Assembly: GCF_002564465.1 (NCBI RefSeq)
Contig: NZ_NUUX01000021.1
Span: 62,001-126,000, forward strand
From: Bacillus sp. AFS088145
GTDB lineage: Bacteria; Bacillota; Bacilli; Bacillales; Bacillaceae_G
Direction of reading: 5' to 3'
DNA: 64,000 nt
A program made the position numbers and the translations under genes. The notes beneath the pieces are model-generated. The model was not told the DNA's origin, did not search any database, and saw only the letters and a program-made list of their open reading frames with translations. Below, one piece after another: positions 9,617-18,524 of the stretch (within the stretch, counting starts at the first letter, position 1; every line of letters begins with the position of its first letter).

Positions 9617-10293
9617 TTTGTGTCTATTGTGGTGTTCGATTTGTTGAGAAGTTTTCCTTGCATAAATTGTTTTTTCTAAGCAATGAATCAGCTTGTTCAC
9701 AATGTCTAGCGAAATTTAAAAAAATTATTGTTCCTGTTTGTGAAATTTGTTGTGGTTACATTCTGGAGAATCAAAAGCATTGTGAAAATTGTAAAGAGTA
9801 TATGAGTTTAAAGCTAGATATGCCTTTAATTATTAATAAGTCGATATTTCATTACACAAATGAAGTTAAAGAGTGGCTCAATAAATTTAAATTTTGTGGT
9901 GATGTTCAGTTAGCATCTATATTTGCGAGTGATTTGAGGGAATACTATGAAAATTCTTTCAAAAATTATAAAATAGTTCCAGTACCACTAAGTGATGCGA
10001 GACTAAAGGAACGAGGTTTTAATCAAGTTGAAGTGCTCGCACAATATGCAGGTTTAAACTTAACAAAATGTTTAGAAAGAATTCATACTGAAAAACAAAG
10101 TAAGTTAAGCCGTTATGAAAGACTAAGCCGAGAACAAGTTTTTTCTTTTTGCGGTGAGGAAAAAATCGATAACGAACCGATTGTATTACTTGACGATGTG
10201 TATACAACTGGTAAAACGGTGCAAGATGCCGCAGCGATATTGTTACAAAATGGTGCTACTGAGGTACATTCTCTCACATTAATTCGGGCATAA
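9613..10293 (+). CDS. comFC: Competence protein ComFC (phosphoribosyltransferase-like)
   Basis: The 226-residue product has an N-terminal zinc-binding part with Cys pairs at 3/6, 28/31, 43/46 and 57/60. The C-terminal phosphoribosyltransferase fold has the PRPP loop DDVYTTGKT at 194-202. ComFC is needed for efficient transformation and interacts with ComFA in related bacteria. The start is GTG 9613 overlapping the comFA stop, with upstream purines inside comFA. The RGFNQ motif near residue 134 is typical of the family. Confidence 0.95.
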   Translation: MICVYCGVRFVEKFSLHKLFFLSNESACSQCLAKFKKIIVPVCEICCGYILENQKHCENCKEYMSLKLDMPLIINKSIFHYTNEVKEWLNKFKFCGDVQLASIFASDLREYYENSFKNYKIVPVPLSDARLKERGFNQVEVLAQYAGLNLTKCLERIHTEKQSKLSRYERLSREQVFSFCGEEKIDNEPIVLLDDVYTTGKTVQDAAAILLQNGATEVHSLTLIRA

Positions 10294-10323
10294 AGCTTGG
10301 CGGCTTGTTAATTATATAAGAAC

Positions 10324-10351
10324 TAAATTTTACTACGAGTTTTACCGATAT
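10324..10351 (+). promoter_or_regulatory. Candidate sigma-D promoter P1 of flgM
   Basis: TAAA (10324-10327), a 16-base spacer and ACCGATAT (10344-10351) match the sigma-D (sigma-28) consensus TAAA-N15-GCCGATAT at 11 of 12 positions. It lies in the comFC-flgM gap, where B. subtilis also has a sigma-D promoter. Confidence 0.6.
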
Positions 10352-10390
10352 AAATAATGGTCATTGGACAGAATAAAACAAAAATATAGA

Positions 10391-10418
10391 TAAAGGATCG
10401 TAATAATAAAGCCGAGGT
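10391..10418 (+). promoter_or_regulatory. Candidate sigma-D promoter P2 of flgM
   Basis: A second, weaker copy has TAAA (10391-10394), a 16-base spacer and GCCGAGGT (10411-10418), with 6 of 8 bases in the -10 element. It lies 30 bases before the flgM start. Confidence 0.45.
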
Positions 10419-10447
10419 ATAAGACGATTAGCGATGAGGTGAGAAAA

Positions 10448-10705
10448 ATGATGGATAATACATCTGATGAGGATAAAGTTCATTTACATCAAAACAACGT
10501 AGAAAAAATCGAACAAAATAAACGAGAACAAGAAGGAAAAATAGAAATCTCCCCTCAAGCGAAGGATAATCAAAACGCCAATCAGATAATCGCAAAACGT
10601 GATGAACGTATTCAGCAATTAAAAAAACAAATTGACGAGGGAACATACAAAGTTCAACCAATGAAAGTGGCAGAAAAAATGCTTAGCTATTTTAAGAAGA
10701 AATAA
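10448..10705 (+). CDS. flgM: Anti-sigma-D factor FlgM, separated from flagellar genes
   Basis: The product is 85 residues from ATG 10448, which is placed by GAGGTG at 10437-10441; a GTG at 10439 overlaps that site and is less likely. The C-terminal half matches FlgM: KIEISPQAK, then IQQLKKQIDEGTYKV and VAEKMLSYFKKK. The N-terminal half is charged and disordered, as in the family. FlgM binds and inhibits the motility sigma factor SigD until the hook is finished. Its position after comF is that of B. subtilis, but flgN, flgK, flgL, fliW, csrA, hag, fliD and fliS are all missing downstream and kimA follows instead. Confidence 0.88.
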   Translation: MMDNTSDEDKVHLHQNNVEKIEQNKREQEGKIEISPQAKDNQNANQIIAKRDERIQQLKKQIDEGTYKVQPMKVAEKMLSYFKKK

Positions 10706-10763
10706 GGGTTAACAATCGAACCGGGTTGTTACTAAAATTGTTAAACTATATAAGAAGAAAATA

Positions 10764-10796
10764 GGAAAGAACTTAGCAAAATGTTAAGTTCTTTCT
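10764..10796 (+). terminator. Terminator after flgM
   Basis: A 14-bp stem (10765-10778 with 10782-10795, one G-U pair) closes a 3-base loop. The following tract is only moderately T-rich. Confidence 0.7.
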
Positions 10797-10963
10797 GTGT
10801 ATAGGCAAGGAAATAAAAAAGGAAACAAAACCTTCTGTTATTTGAATCGTGAAATTTTTAAAGTGGTCTTTCGATTTATTGTATTTTAATTTGATTTAGA
10901 GGGAAGTTAATATTAATTATTTTGAAAAAAACTTAATAAAATTATGGAAAGATTTTCTTAATA

Positions 10964-10993
10964 TATCACACAATTTTTTCTAATAATGTGATA
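10964..10993. promoter_or_regulatory. Inverted repeat upstream of kimA
   Basis: TATCACA (10964-10970) and TGTGATA (10987-10993) form an exact 7-base dyad with a 16-base spacer, 46 bases before the kimA start. It could be an operator. The protein is unknown. Confidence 0.35.
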
Positions 10994-11038
10994 AACTCAA
11001 ATGGTTTAGTTTTTTACTTTTTATGTAGAGGTGTACAT

Positions 11039-12859
11039 ATGTTATCGATTTTAAAACGATACTTAATTGGTAAACCACTTAAGTCAACAGAGTTAAGTGA
11101 ACAAAAGTTATCGAATACGAAGGCTTTGGCAATTCTATCGTCAGATGCGCTTTCTTCAGTAGCATACGGTCCAGAGCAGATTCTGATCGTTTTAACTACG
11201 GTTGGGGCTGTAGCGTATTGGTATTCGGTTCCGATAGGTATAGGCGTTCTGATTTTATTATTAGCATTAATTTTATCTTATCGTCAAATTATATTTAGTT
11301 ATCCTCATGGTGGAGGCGCTTATGTCGTATCTAAACAAAACCTCGGTGTTATTCCTGGTTTAATTGCCGGTGGATCTTTGCTAGTTGACTATATTTTGAC
11401 AGTAGCTGTTAGTGTGTCAGCAGGAACGGACGCCATTACGTCCGCCTTTCCAGCCTTGCACGCTCATACAGTCTTTATTGCTGTAATTTTGGTTATATGT
11501 ATTACGATTTTAAACTTACGCGGACTAACTGAATCTGCTTCGATTTTAGCATATCCAGTTTATTTATTCGTTGTAGCACTTGTTATTATCATTATCGTAG
11601 GTTTATATAATGTCTTTACAGGCCATGCACCACAAACTGCACATTCAGCAGTTGGGACTGTGGTTCCAGGGATTTCACTCTTTATTCTATTAAAAGCATT
11701 TTCATCTGGTTGCTCAGCCTTAACTGGTGTAGAAGCAATTTCAAATGCTATTCCGAACTTTAAAGTGCCTTCAGATAAAAATGCGGCAAAAACACTATTG
11801 ATGATGGGTTCGATTTTAGCTGTACTATTCTCAGGAATAATGTTTTTAGCTTACTGGTATGGAATTGTACCAAATGCAGAAGAAACGGTAATGTCCCAAT
11901 TAGGTTCTGATATTTTCGGACGAAATGTAATCTATTTCTTCGTACAAGGGACAACAGCGCTAATCCTTGTATTAGCAGCTAATACGGGATTTTCAGCATT
12001 CCCATTACTTGCATATAACTTAGCAAGTGATAAATTTATGCCAAGAATGTACTTACTTCGAGGAGATCGTCTAGGATATTCAAATGGTATTATTACACTT
12101 GGTATAGCTTCGATTTTATTAATTATTGCTTTCCAAGGTAAAACAGAAGCATTAATTCCATTATATGCTGTTGGTGTATTCGTACCATTTACACTTTCTC
12201 AAACAGGTATGGTAATTAAATGGATTAGAGAAAAACCGGCTGGCTGGTTACCAAAATTAACTGCAAACTTTGTAGGAGCATTTATCTCAGCAATAGTTTC
12301 GATTATTTTCTTAACTACTAAGTTAAATCAAGTTTGGTCAATATTTGTTTTCTTACCTTTGATTGTTATTCTATTTTTAAGAATTCGTAAGCACTATGAA
12401 GCGGTAGGTGACCAATTAAGATTAAATAATGATATTCCAGAAAAAATTAGTGGAAATATCATGGTTGTTCCTGTTGCTGGGATTACAAAAGTAGTTGAAC
12501 GTACAATGCAATATGCTCAAGGGATTGCTGATGAAGTCTATGCTGTTTACATTTCTTTTGATAAAGAAAGTGAAGTGCAAATGAGAGAAAAGTGGGAAGC
12601 ATGGAATCCTAACGTAAATCTAATTGTTGAACATTCTGAGTATCGAGAAATTACTAGACCACTTTTAAAAGTAATAGATGAAATGGAAGCTAAAGCTCAT
12701 GAACAAGGCTTTGAAATTACAGTTTTAATACCACAGTTTATTACGAGAAAAAATTGGCATAATGTCTTACATAATCAATCAAGCTTATTACTACGAGCGT
12801 ATTTACTTCATAAACGAAGCGTTATTGTAACTACTGTACCTTATAGATTTAAGGTGTAG
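11039..12859 (+). CDS. kimA: Potassium importer KimA
   Basis: The product is 606 residues from ATG 11039, which has AGAGGTG at 11028-11033. An in-frame GTG at 10988 has no ribosome site. It is an APC-superfamily membrane protein with 12 predicted helices and a soluble C-terminal domain of about 150 residues. Similarity to B. subtilis KimA (607 residues) runs end to end, including LSSDALSSVAYGPEQIL, SYPHGGGAYVVSK, LVDYILTVAVS and SGCSALTGVEAISNA. KimA takes up K+ with high affinity using protons and is inhibited by c-di-AMP. No c-di-AMP (ydaO) riboswitch is visible upstream, unlike B. subtilis. Confidence 0.92.
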   Translation: MLSILKRYLIGKPLKSTELSEQKLSNTKALAILSSDALSSVAYGPEQILIVLTTVGAVAYWYSVPIGIGVLILLLALILSYRQIIFSYPHGGGAYVVSKQNLGVIPGLIAGGSLLVDYILTVAVSVSAGTDAITSAFPALHAHTVFIAVILVICITILNLRGLTESASILAYPVYLFVVALVIIIIVGLYNVFTGHAPQTAHSAVGTVVPGISLFILLKAFSSGCSALTGVEAISNAIPNFKVPSDKNAAKTLLMMGSILAVLFSGIMFLAYWYGIVPNAEETVMSQLGSDIFGRNVIYFFVQGTTALILVLAANTGFSAFPLLAYNLASDKFMPRMYLLRGDRLGYSNGIITLGIASILLIIAFQGKTEALIPLYAVGVFVPFTLSQTGMVIKWIREKPAGWLPKLTANFVGAFISAIVSIIFLTTKLNQVWSIFVFLPLIVILFLRIRKHYEAVGDQLRLNNDIPEKISGNIMVVPVAGITKVVERTMQYAQGIADEVYAVYISFDKESEVQMREKWEAWNPNVNLIVEHSEYREITRPLLKVIDEMEAKAHEQGFEITVLIPQFITRKNWHNVLHNQSSLLLRAYLLHKRSVIVTTVPYRFKV

Positions 12860-13027
12860 AGGGTAGAGGTTTAGAAGTAGGAAAAATGATATAAATTTTC
12901 TTTTCATATAAATAGGAAAAAAATAATGGGACAAGTCAGAAGGTAAGCGAATATGATAGGTAAGGAAAAATAATTAGAATTTTTCGTTATTTGTCGAATT
13001 CGTGAAAAAAAAGGCGATAAGCTACTT

Positions 13028-13057
13028 TTGACTTGTCATAGTTTTATGATGTATAGT
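13028..13057 (+). promoter_or_regulatory. Candidate promoter of the cold-shock gene
   Basis: TTGACT (13028-13033) and TATAGT (13052-13057) are spaced by 18 bases, predicting an untranslated leader of about 45 bases. The 248-base gap before it holds no gene. Confidence 0.55.
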
Positions 13058-13107
13058 TGAATTGTGGAGAAAATTCACAAGTTTTCGACTGAAGGGAATG
13101 GATTTGA

Positions 13108-13305
13108 ATGCAAGGTAAAGTAAAATGGTTTAATGCAGAAAAAGGTTTTGGATTTATCGAGCGTGAAGATGGAGACGATGTATTCGTACATTTCTCAGCT
13201 ATCAACGCAGAAGGTTACAAATCTTTAGAAGAAGGCCAAGCAGTTAGCTTCGAAATCGTTGAAGGTAACCGTGGACCTCAAGCTGCTAATGTTACTAAAA
13301 TTTAA
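13108..13305 (+). CDS. Cold-shock protein (CspB/CspD family)
   Basis: The 65-residue single cold-shock domain has RNP1 KGFGFIER at residues 13-20 and RNP2 VFVHFSAI at 25-32. It binds single-stranded RNA and DNA and acts as an RNA chaperone at low temperature and in stationary phase. GAAGGGA precedes the ATG. A csp gene also sits beside hpf-secA in the B. cereus group. Which numbered paralogue it is cannot be told from sequence alone. Confidence 0.95.
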   Translation: MQGKVKWFNAEKGFGFIEREDGDDVFVHFSAINAEGYKSLEEGQAVSFEIVEGNRGPQAANVTKI

Positions 13306-13355
13306 TTTTTTCCGTTAATAAGTAAGTATTTGCTTATATAGATTCGGACCACGAG

Positions 13356-13385
13356 GGCTTACTCATTTGAGTAAGCCTTTGTTTG
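13356..13385 (+). terminator. Terminator after the cold-shock gene
   Basis: GGCTTACTCA (13356-13365) pairs with TGAGTAAGCC (13368-13377), followed by TTTGTTTGTTTT. Confidence 0.85.
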
Positions 13386-13496
13386 TTTTGGAAATTTTTG
13401 AGTATTTTTAAATTATTATAAAAATATAATCCGGTATAAAACATAAAAGTTCATTAAATGGACACAGAGATTTCTCATATTTGACAAAAATTTCAA

Positions 13497-13526
13497 GGAG
13501 GAAATTGAAATAGAAGTGTAGAATAT
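13497..13526 (+). promoter_or_regulatory. Candidate sigma-H promoter of hpf
   Basis: GGAGGAAAT (13497-13505), a 12-base spacer and GTAGAATAT (13518-13526) fit the sigma-H consensus RNAGGAWWW-N11-12-RNNGAATWW at every defined position. B. subtilis hpf (yvyD) is known to be transcribed by sigma-H and sigma-B. No clear sigma-B promoter was found here. Confidence 0.65.
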
Positions 13527-13574
13527 AAGTATGACAGCTTTCATTTTTGGAGCTTGATGAAGGAGGAAACCCAT

Positions 13575-14120
13575 ATGATGCTAAACATCCGAGGCGAAAA
13601 TATTGAAATTACTCCAGCAATTCGTGATTACGTAGATAAAAAATTATCGCGATTTGATCGTTATTTTGATGAAGAGTTAACGGCGAGAGTTAATGCTAAG
13701 GTATTCCACGACAAGCAAAGAATTGAAGTAACTATTCCTGGAACGTATATGTTATTACGTGCAGAAGAAGAGCATGCAGATTTGTATGCAGCTGTCGATT
13801 TAGTTATTGATAAACTAGATCGTCAAATTCGAAAACACAAAACAAAAGTAAATCGCAAGTTAAGAGAAAAAGGTTCATTAAAATTTATGTTTGCACCATC
13901 AACTACTGAATCAGCTGTTGCAGTAGAGGAGCACGAAAATGATATTGAGTTAGTTCGAACAAAGCAATTTGATTTAAAACCTATGGATGCAGAAGAAGCA
14001 GTGCTACAAATGAATATGTTAGGTCATAACTTCTTTGTATTCTTAAACGGAGAAACGAATAAAACGAACATCGTTTACGCTAGAAAAGATGGGCGTTATG
14101 GTTTAATTGAAGCCAAATAA
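13575..14120 (+). CDS. hpf: Ribosome hibernation promoting factor, long form
   Basis: The 181-residue product starts at ATG 13575 with AAGGAGG at 13560-13566; ATG 13578 is the next choice, and upstream TTG/ATG codons overlap the ribosome site. The N-terminal domain (about residues 1-105, LNIRGENIEITPAIRDYVDKK) binds the 30S decoding region. The C-terminal domain (about 125-181, RTKQFDLKPMDAEEAVLQM, YARKDGRYGLIE) drives 100S ribosome dimers. It silences ribosomes in stationary phase. It lies directly before secA, as in B. subtilis (yvyD). Confidence 0.96.
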   Translation: MMLNIRGENIEITPAIRDYVDKKLSRFDRYFDEELTARVNAKVFHDKQRIEVTIPGTYMLLRAEEEHADLYAAVDLVIDKLDRQIRKHKTKVNRKLREKGSLKFMFAPSTTESAVAVEEHENDIELVRTKQFDLKPMDAEEAVLQMNMLGHNFFVFLNGETNKTNIVYARKDGRYGLIEAK

Positions 14121-14140
14121 AAATTAAATAAAACAATAAT

Positions 14141-14180
14141 AAAAGGACTGAGCTGAACAATTAGCTTAGTCCTTTTTTGG
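14141..14180 (+). terminator. Terminator after hpf
   Basis: AAAAGGACTGAGCT (14141-14154) pairs with AGCTTAGTCCTTTT (14163-14176), and the T run continues. Confidence 0.92.
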
Positions 14181-14239
14181 TTTCTTTGCTTATTTTCTAA
14201 AATATTAATTAATTCTAATAGAACATTCTCGACATAAGG

Positions 14240-14269
14240 TTGTCACGTATCTTCATTTAATGATAAAAT
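14240..14269 (+). promoter_or_regulatory. Candidate promoter of secA
   Basis: TTGTCA (14240-14245) and TAAAAT (14264-14269) have an 18-base spacer, 67 bases before the secA start. Confidence 0.5.
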
Positions 14270-14335
14270 TAGAAATAGTATCTACTAACTTAATGACATT
14301 TTAGTTTATGACTTTATAATAGAGGAGCGTTACGA

Positions 14336-16849
14336 ATGCTTGGAATGATAAAAAAGGTTTTTGATCTTAATCAGCGACAATTAAATAAAATGCAAAAACA
14401 AGTTGATCAAGTGTTATCTTTACAGGATCAGTATGCAAAATTATCTGATGATGAACTTAGAGGTAAAACATTTGAATTTAAAGAGCGTATTCAAAAAGGC
14501 GAAACTCTTGATGATATTTTAGTTGAAGCATTTGCCGTTGTTCGTGAAGGTGCTACTCGTGTGCTTGGTATGACTCCATATCCTGTACAGTTATTAGGTG
14601 GAATTTCCTTACATGAAGGTAATATTTCAGAAATGAAAACTGGGGAAGGTAAAACTTTAACTTCCACTTTACCTGTTTACTTAAATGCATTAAGTAGCGA
14701 AGGTGTTCACGTTGTTACAGTCAATGAATACTTAGCTAGTCGTGATGCTCATGAAATGGGTCAATTATATGAGTTCTTAGGACTTACTGTTGGTCTAAAT
14801 TTAAATAGTATGGAACCAGATGAAAAGCGTGAAGCATATGCTTGTGATATTACGTATAGTACAAATAATGAATTAGGATTTGACTATTTACGTGATAACA
14901 TGGTTGTATACGCTGAACAACGCGTTCAACGTCCACTAAACTATGCTATTATCGATGAGGTTGACTCAATATTAATTGACGAAGCACGTACTCCATTAAT
15001 TATTTCTGGACAAGCAAAACAGTCTGCACAATCATATATTGCGGCGAATGCATTTGTTGGAATGCTTAAGCTAGACAAAGATTATACGTATGATGTAAAA
15101 ACAAAATCAGTTTTATTAACCGAAGATGGTATTTCACGTGCAGAAAAAGCTTTTGGCGTTGAAAACCTATTTGATTTGAAAAATGTTAACTTAAACCATC
15201 ATATTACTCAGGCATTACGAGCTCACGTGACGATGACTCATGATGTAGATTATGTAGTTCAAGATGGTGAAATTGTAATCGTTGACCAATTTACTGGTCG
15301 TTTAATGAAAGGCCGCCGATACAGTGAAGGTCTTCACCAAGCAATTGAAGCTAAAGAAGGATTAAAAATTCAAAACGAAAGTATGACGCTTGCGACAATT
15401 ACTTTCCAAAACTACTTCCGTATGTACAAAAAACTTTCGGGTATGACAGGTACAGCTAAAACTGAGGAAGAAGAATTCCGTAATATTTACAATATGAATG
15501 TTCTAGTTATTCCTACGAACCGACCAATCGCTCGTATGGATAAACCTGATCTAGTATACAAAACAATGACTGGAAAATTTAATGCTGTTGTTGATGAAAT
15601 CGTTGAACGTCACAAAGCTGGGCAACCAGTTCTAGTAGGTACAGTAGCGATCGAGACTTCAGAGTTAATATCTCAATTGTTAAAACGTAAAGGTGTTAAA
15701 CACGAAGTATTAAATGCGAAAAACCATGAACGTGAAGCTGATATTATCGCATTAGCTGGTCACCGTGGCGCAGTTACTATTGCGACAAACATGGCTGGTC
15801 GTGGTACAGATATTAAATTAGGTGAAGGTATTCGTGAGCTTGGTGGATTAGCTGTTATTGGTACAGAGCGTCATGAAAGCCGTCGTATTGATAATCAGTT
15901 ACGTGGTCGTTCTGGTCGTCAAGGTGACCCTGGTGTGACAACTTTCTATTTATCAATGGAAGATGAATTAATGCGTCGTTTTGGTTCAGAAAACTTATCA
16001 GTTATGATGGACCGTTTAGGATTAGATGATTCTCAACCGATTGAAAGTAAAATGGTTTCTCGTGCAGTTGAATCTGCACAAAAACGAGTAGAGGGTAATA
16101 ACTTTGATGCTCGTAAACAATTACTTCAATATGATGATGTATTACGTCAACAACGTGAAGTTATTTATGCTCAACGTTCTGAAGTTATTGATTCAAATGA
16201 TCTACAACCCATCGTTAAGAATATGATTGAAGGTACTATTAACAGAGTAGTTCAAGCCCATACTCCAAACGAGCAGCTTCAAGAAGAGTGGAATATAGAA
16301 GGAATCATTGATTTCTTAGAAGCAAACTTATTAAATGAAGATGAAATCACAGTTGAACAATTACGTGTAATTGAACCGGATGAAATGGTTGAATTAATTC
16401 AAAAAACAGTATTCGAGCGTTACGAAGAAAAACAAGTGGCTTTACCAGTTGAACAAATGCGTGAGTTTGAAAAAGTTGTACTATTACGTACTGTTGATAA
16501 CAAGTGGATGGCTCATATCGATTCAATGGATCAACTTCGTGAAGGAATCCATTTACGTGCATATGCACAAATCGATCCACTACGTGAATATCAAATGGAA
16601 GGCTTCGCAATGTTTGAAGAGATGATTGCTTCAATTGAAGAAGAAGTATCTCGCATTATTATGAAAGCGGAAATTGAAGCTGATGTAGAGCGTGAAGCTG
16701 TACAAGGCGATGCAATTCATGTAAGTAATGATGGTGAAGGTGAAGTAAAGAAAAAACCAATCGTAAAAGGCGAAGAAACTGGCCGTAATGAAGATTGTCC
16801 TTGTGGATCAGGTAAGAAGTATAAAAATTGCCACGGTAAAGGAATCTAA
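14336..16849 (+). CDS. secA: Preprotein translocase ATPase SecA
   Basis: The 837-residue motor of the Sec export pathway matches the B. subtilis length (841). It has Walker A TGEGKT in the first nucleotide-binding domain, [14 protein letters not shown] as Walker B, the [13 protein letters not shown] segment, the second motor domain with [12 protein letters not shown] and [11 protein letters not shown], the helical scaffold, and a C-terminal zinc and SecB/ribosome-binding tail [17 protein letters not shown]. It works at the membrane with SecYEG. AGAGGAG precedes the ATG. Confidence 0.99.
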   Translation: MLGMIKKVFDLNQRQLNKMQKQVDQVLSLQDQYAKLSDDELRGKTFEFKERIQKGETLDDILVEAFAVVREGATRVLGMTPYPVQLLGGISLHEGNISEMKTGEGKTLTSTLPVYLNALSSEGVHVVTVNEYLASRDAHEMGQLYEFLGLTVGLNLNSMEPDEKREAYACDITYSTNNELGFDYLRDNMVVYAEQRVQRPLNYAIIDEVDSILIDEARTPLIISGQAKQSAQSYIAANAFVGMLKLDKDYTYDVKTKSVLLTEDGISRAEKAFGVENLFDLKNVNLNHHITQALRAHVTMTHDVDYVVQDGEIVIVDQFTGRLMKGRRYSEGLHQAIEAKEGLKIQNESMTLATITFQNYFRMYKKLSGMTGTAKTEEEEFRNIYNMNVLVIPTNRPIARMDKPDLVYKTMTGKFNAVVDEIVERHKAGQPVLVGTVAIETSELISQLLKRKGVKHEVLNAKNHEREADIIALAGHRGAVTIATNMAGRGTDIKLGEGIRELGGLAVIGTERHESRRIDNQLRGRSGRQGDPGVTTFYLSMEDELMRRFGSENLSVMMDRLGLDDSQPIESKMVSRAVESAQKRVEGNNFDARKQLLQYDDVLRQQREVIYAQRSEVIDSNDLQPIVKNMIEGTINRVVQAHTPNEQLQEEWNIEGIIDFLEANLLNEDEITVEQLRVIEPDEMVELIQKTVFERYEEKQVALPVEQMREFEKVVLLRTVDNKWMAHIDSMDQLREGIHLRAYAQIDPLREYQMEGFAMFEEMIASIEEEVSRIIMKAEIEADVEREAVQGDAIHVSNDGEGEVKKKPIVKGEETGRNEDCPCGSGKKYKNCHGKGI

Positions 16850-16867
16850 TATAATAGAAACTATATG

Positions 16868-16955
16868 AAAAGGGGCAAGGGCAAGTAGTTATTAGAAAAG
16901 AGGAGTGACTTTCAAAGGTTATTCTTACTTTACTACTTGTCTTTACCTGCTTTTT
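16868..16955 (+). terminator. Probable terminator or attenuator between secA and prfB
   Basis: AAGTAGT (about 16883-16889) and ACTACTTGTC (about 16939) begin a long imperfect stem extended by GGGGCAAGGGC against TTTACCTGC, with a large internal loop that can fold on itself. A T-rich tract follows. It may only reduce readthrough into prfB. Confidence 0.45.
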
Positions 16956-16988
16956 ATTGTTCGTAAAATTTAATCGAGGTGTTATGTA

Positions 16989-18087
16989 ATGGAATTAGTA
17001 GAAGTAAAGCAAGAACTAGAAAAGATGGCGAAACGCCTTCAAGCATTTAGGGGGTCTCTTTGACGTCGAAACAAAACAAGCAAGACTAGATGAGCTTGAA
17101 GCGTTCATGTCAGAGCCAGATTTTTGGGATGATCAAAAAGCTGCACAAGTAGTAATTAGTGAAGTAAATGGTTTAAAAGAGGTCATTAATGAATTCAATG
17201 ATTTAAATGATGGATTTGAGAATCTTGAAGTAACATATGAGTTAGTAAAAGAAGAAAATGACGATGAACTATTTGAAGAACTAGTAACTGAAGTAAAATC
17301 TTTAACTGGAAAACTGAATGATTTTGAACTTCAATTATTATTAAGCGAGCCATATGATAAAAATAATGCAATTCTTGAGCTTCACCCAGGAGCAGGTGGA
17401 ACTGAGTCTCAAGATTGGGGCTCAATGTTATTACGTATGTACACTAGATGGGCTGAAAAACGTGGATTTAAAGTCGAAACTTTAGATTATCTACCAGGTG
17501 ATGAGGCTGGTATTAAGAGCGTAACTTTAGCAATTAAAGGCCATAATGCTTATGGCTATTTAAAAGCAGAAAAAGGCGTTCATCGCTTAGTACGTATATC
17601 TCCATTCGATTCATCAGGTCGTCGTCATACTTCGTTCGTTTCTTGCGAAGTAATGCCTGAGTTTAATGAAGAAATTGAAATCGATATACGTACAGAAGAT
17701 TTAAAAATTGATACGTATCGTGCAAGTGGAGCGGGTGGTCAGCACATTAATACAACTGACTCAGCAGTACGTATTACACATGTTCCAACTAACACTGTAG
17801 TAACATGTCAAACAGAGCGTTCACAAATTAAAAACCGTGAACATGCAATGAAAATGTTAAAAGCAAAACTATATCAACGTAAAATAGAAGAGCAACAAGC
17901 TCAACTAGATGAAATCCGTGGAGAGCAAAAAGAAATTGGCTGGGGAAGTCAAATTCGTTCATATGTTTTCCACCCATACTCAATGGTTAAAGATCATCGA
18001 ACAAACACAGAGGTTGGTAATGTACATGCAGTAATGGATGGAGATCTTGATCCATTTATTGATGCTTACTTACGTTCTAAGATTTAA
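16989..18087 (+). CDS. prfB: Peptide chain release factor 2 with programmed +1 frameshift
   Basis: Translation starts at ATG 16989 (GAGGTG upstream) and meets an in-frame TGA at 17061-17063 after 24 codons. The site is the classic RF2 slip: AGGGGG (17049-17054) acting as an internal Shine-Dalgarno, then CTT TGA C. A +1 shift to GAC 17062 joins the main frame and gives 365 residues. The joined protein has the stop-recognition motif SPF at about 204-206 and the catalytic GGQ at about 249-251. RF2 ends translation at UGA and UAA, and low RF2 favours the shift, so the gene regulates itself. Confidence 0.97.
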
Positions 18088-18098
18088 TGTTGAAAAAT

Positions 18099-18150
18099 GG
18101 GCTGATAAGATTGGGGGAAACTTCTTTCTTACCAGCCCTAATCTTTGGGG
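18099..18150 (+). terminator. Possible terminator after prfB
   Basis: GGGCTGATAAG (18099-18109) pairs with CTTACCAGCCC (18128-18138) with one mismatch. The T tract is weak. Confidence 0.55.
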
Positions 18151-18524
18151 ACAAAAGAGGTATATTTTAATTCCGGTAGTGTAAATCCATTTTTTAACCT
18201 AAAACATCTACTATCAGACTGCAATTAGTCTGATCATCAAGTTCTTTGGACTTTGTCTAAACGGACATCTTCAAATTATGGAGATGTTATTCTTTTGAGC
18301 TTTTTTCTTTAGGGGATTAATAAGGATTTTCCTTACTAATGTGAAGGGGTTACATGAATCATATTTATTTTTAAGTTGTTTTACAAATAGAAGAAAGTAA
18401 ATTTTGTTTATATGTAATTAAATCTTATTGTTTTTTTCATAATAAAAAATAGAGAGAGTATCCGATAATAAGGATATAAAATAGAAAAGTTGTCTGTAAG
18501 TGTGAAATATTGAGGGGGATAAGT
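18151..18524. other. Hairpin-rich leader region before the yitT-like gene
   Basis: No gene was seen. Three small dyads are present: TCAGACTG with TAGTCTGA (about 18214-18233), ACATCT with AGATGT (about 18266-18288, followed by a T-rich run), and ATTAATAAGGA with TCCTTACTAAT (about 18316-18342). They could be terminators or leader structures. No known riboswitch class is recognised. Confidence 0.4.

Noticed and set aside
10706-11038. A c-di-AMP (ydaO-type) riboswitch upstream of kimA.
   Set aside because: The conserved core segments were not seen by eye. Only a terminator and a short dyad are present.
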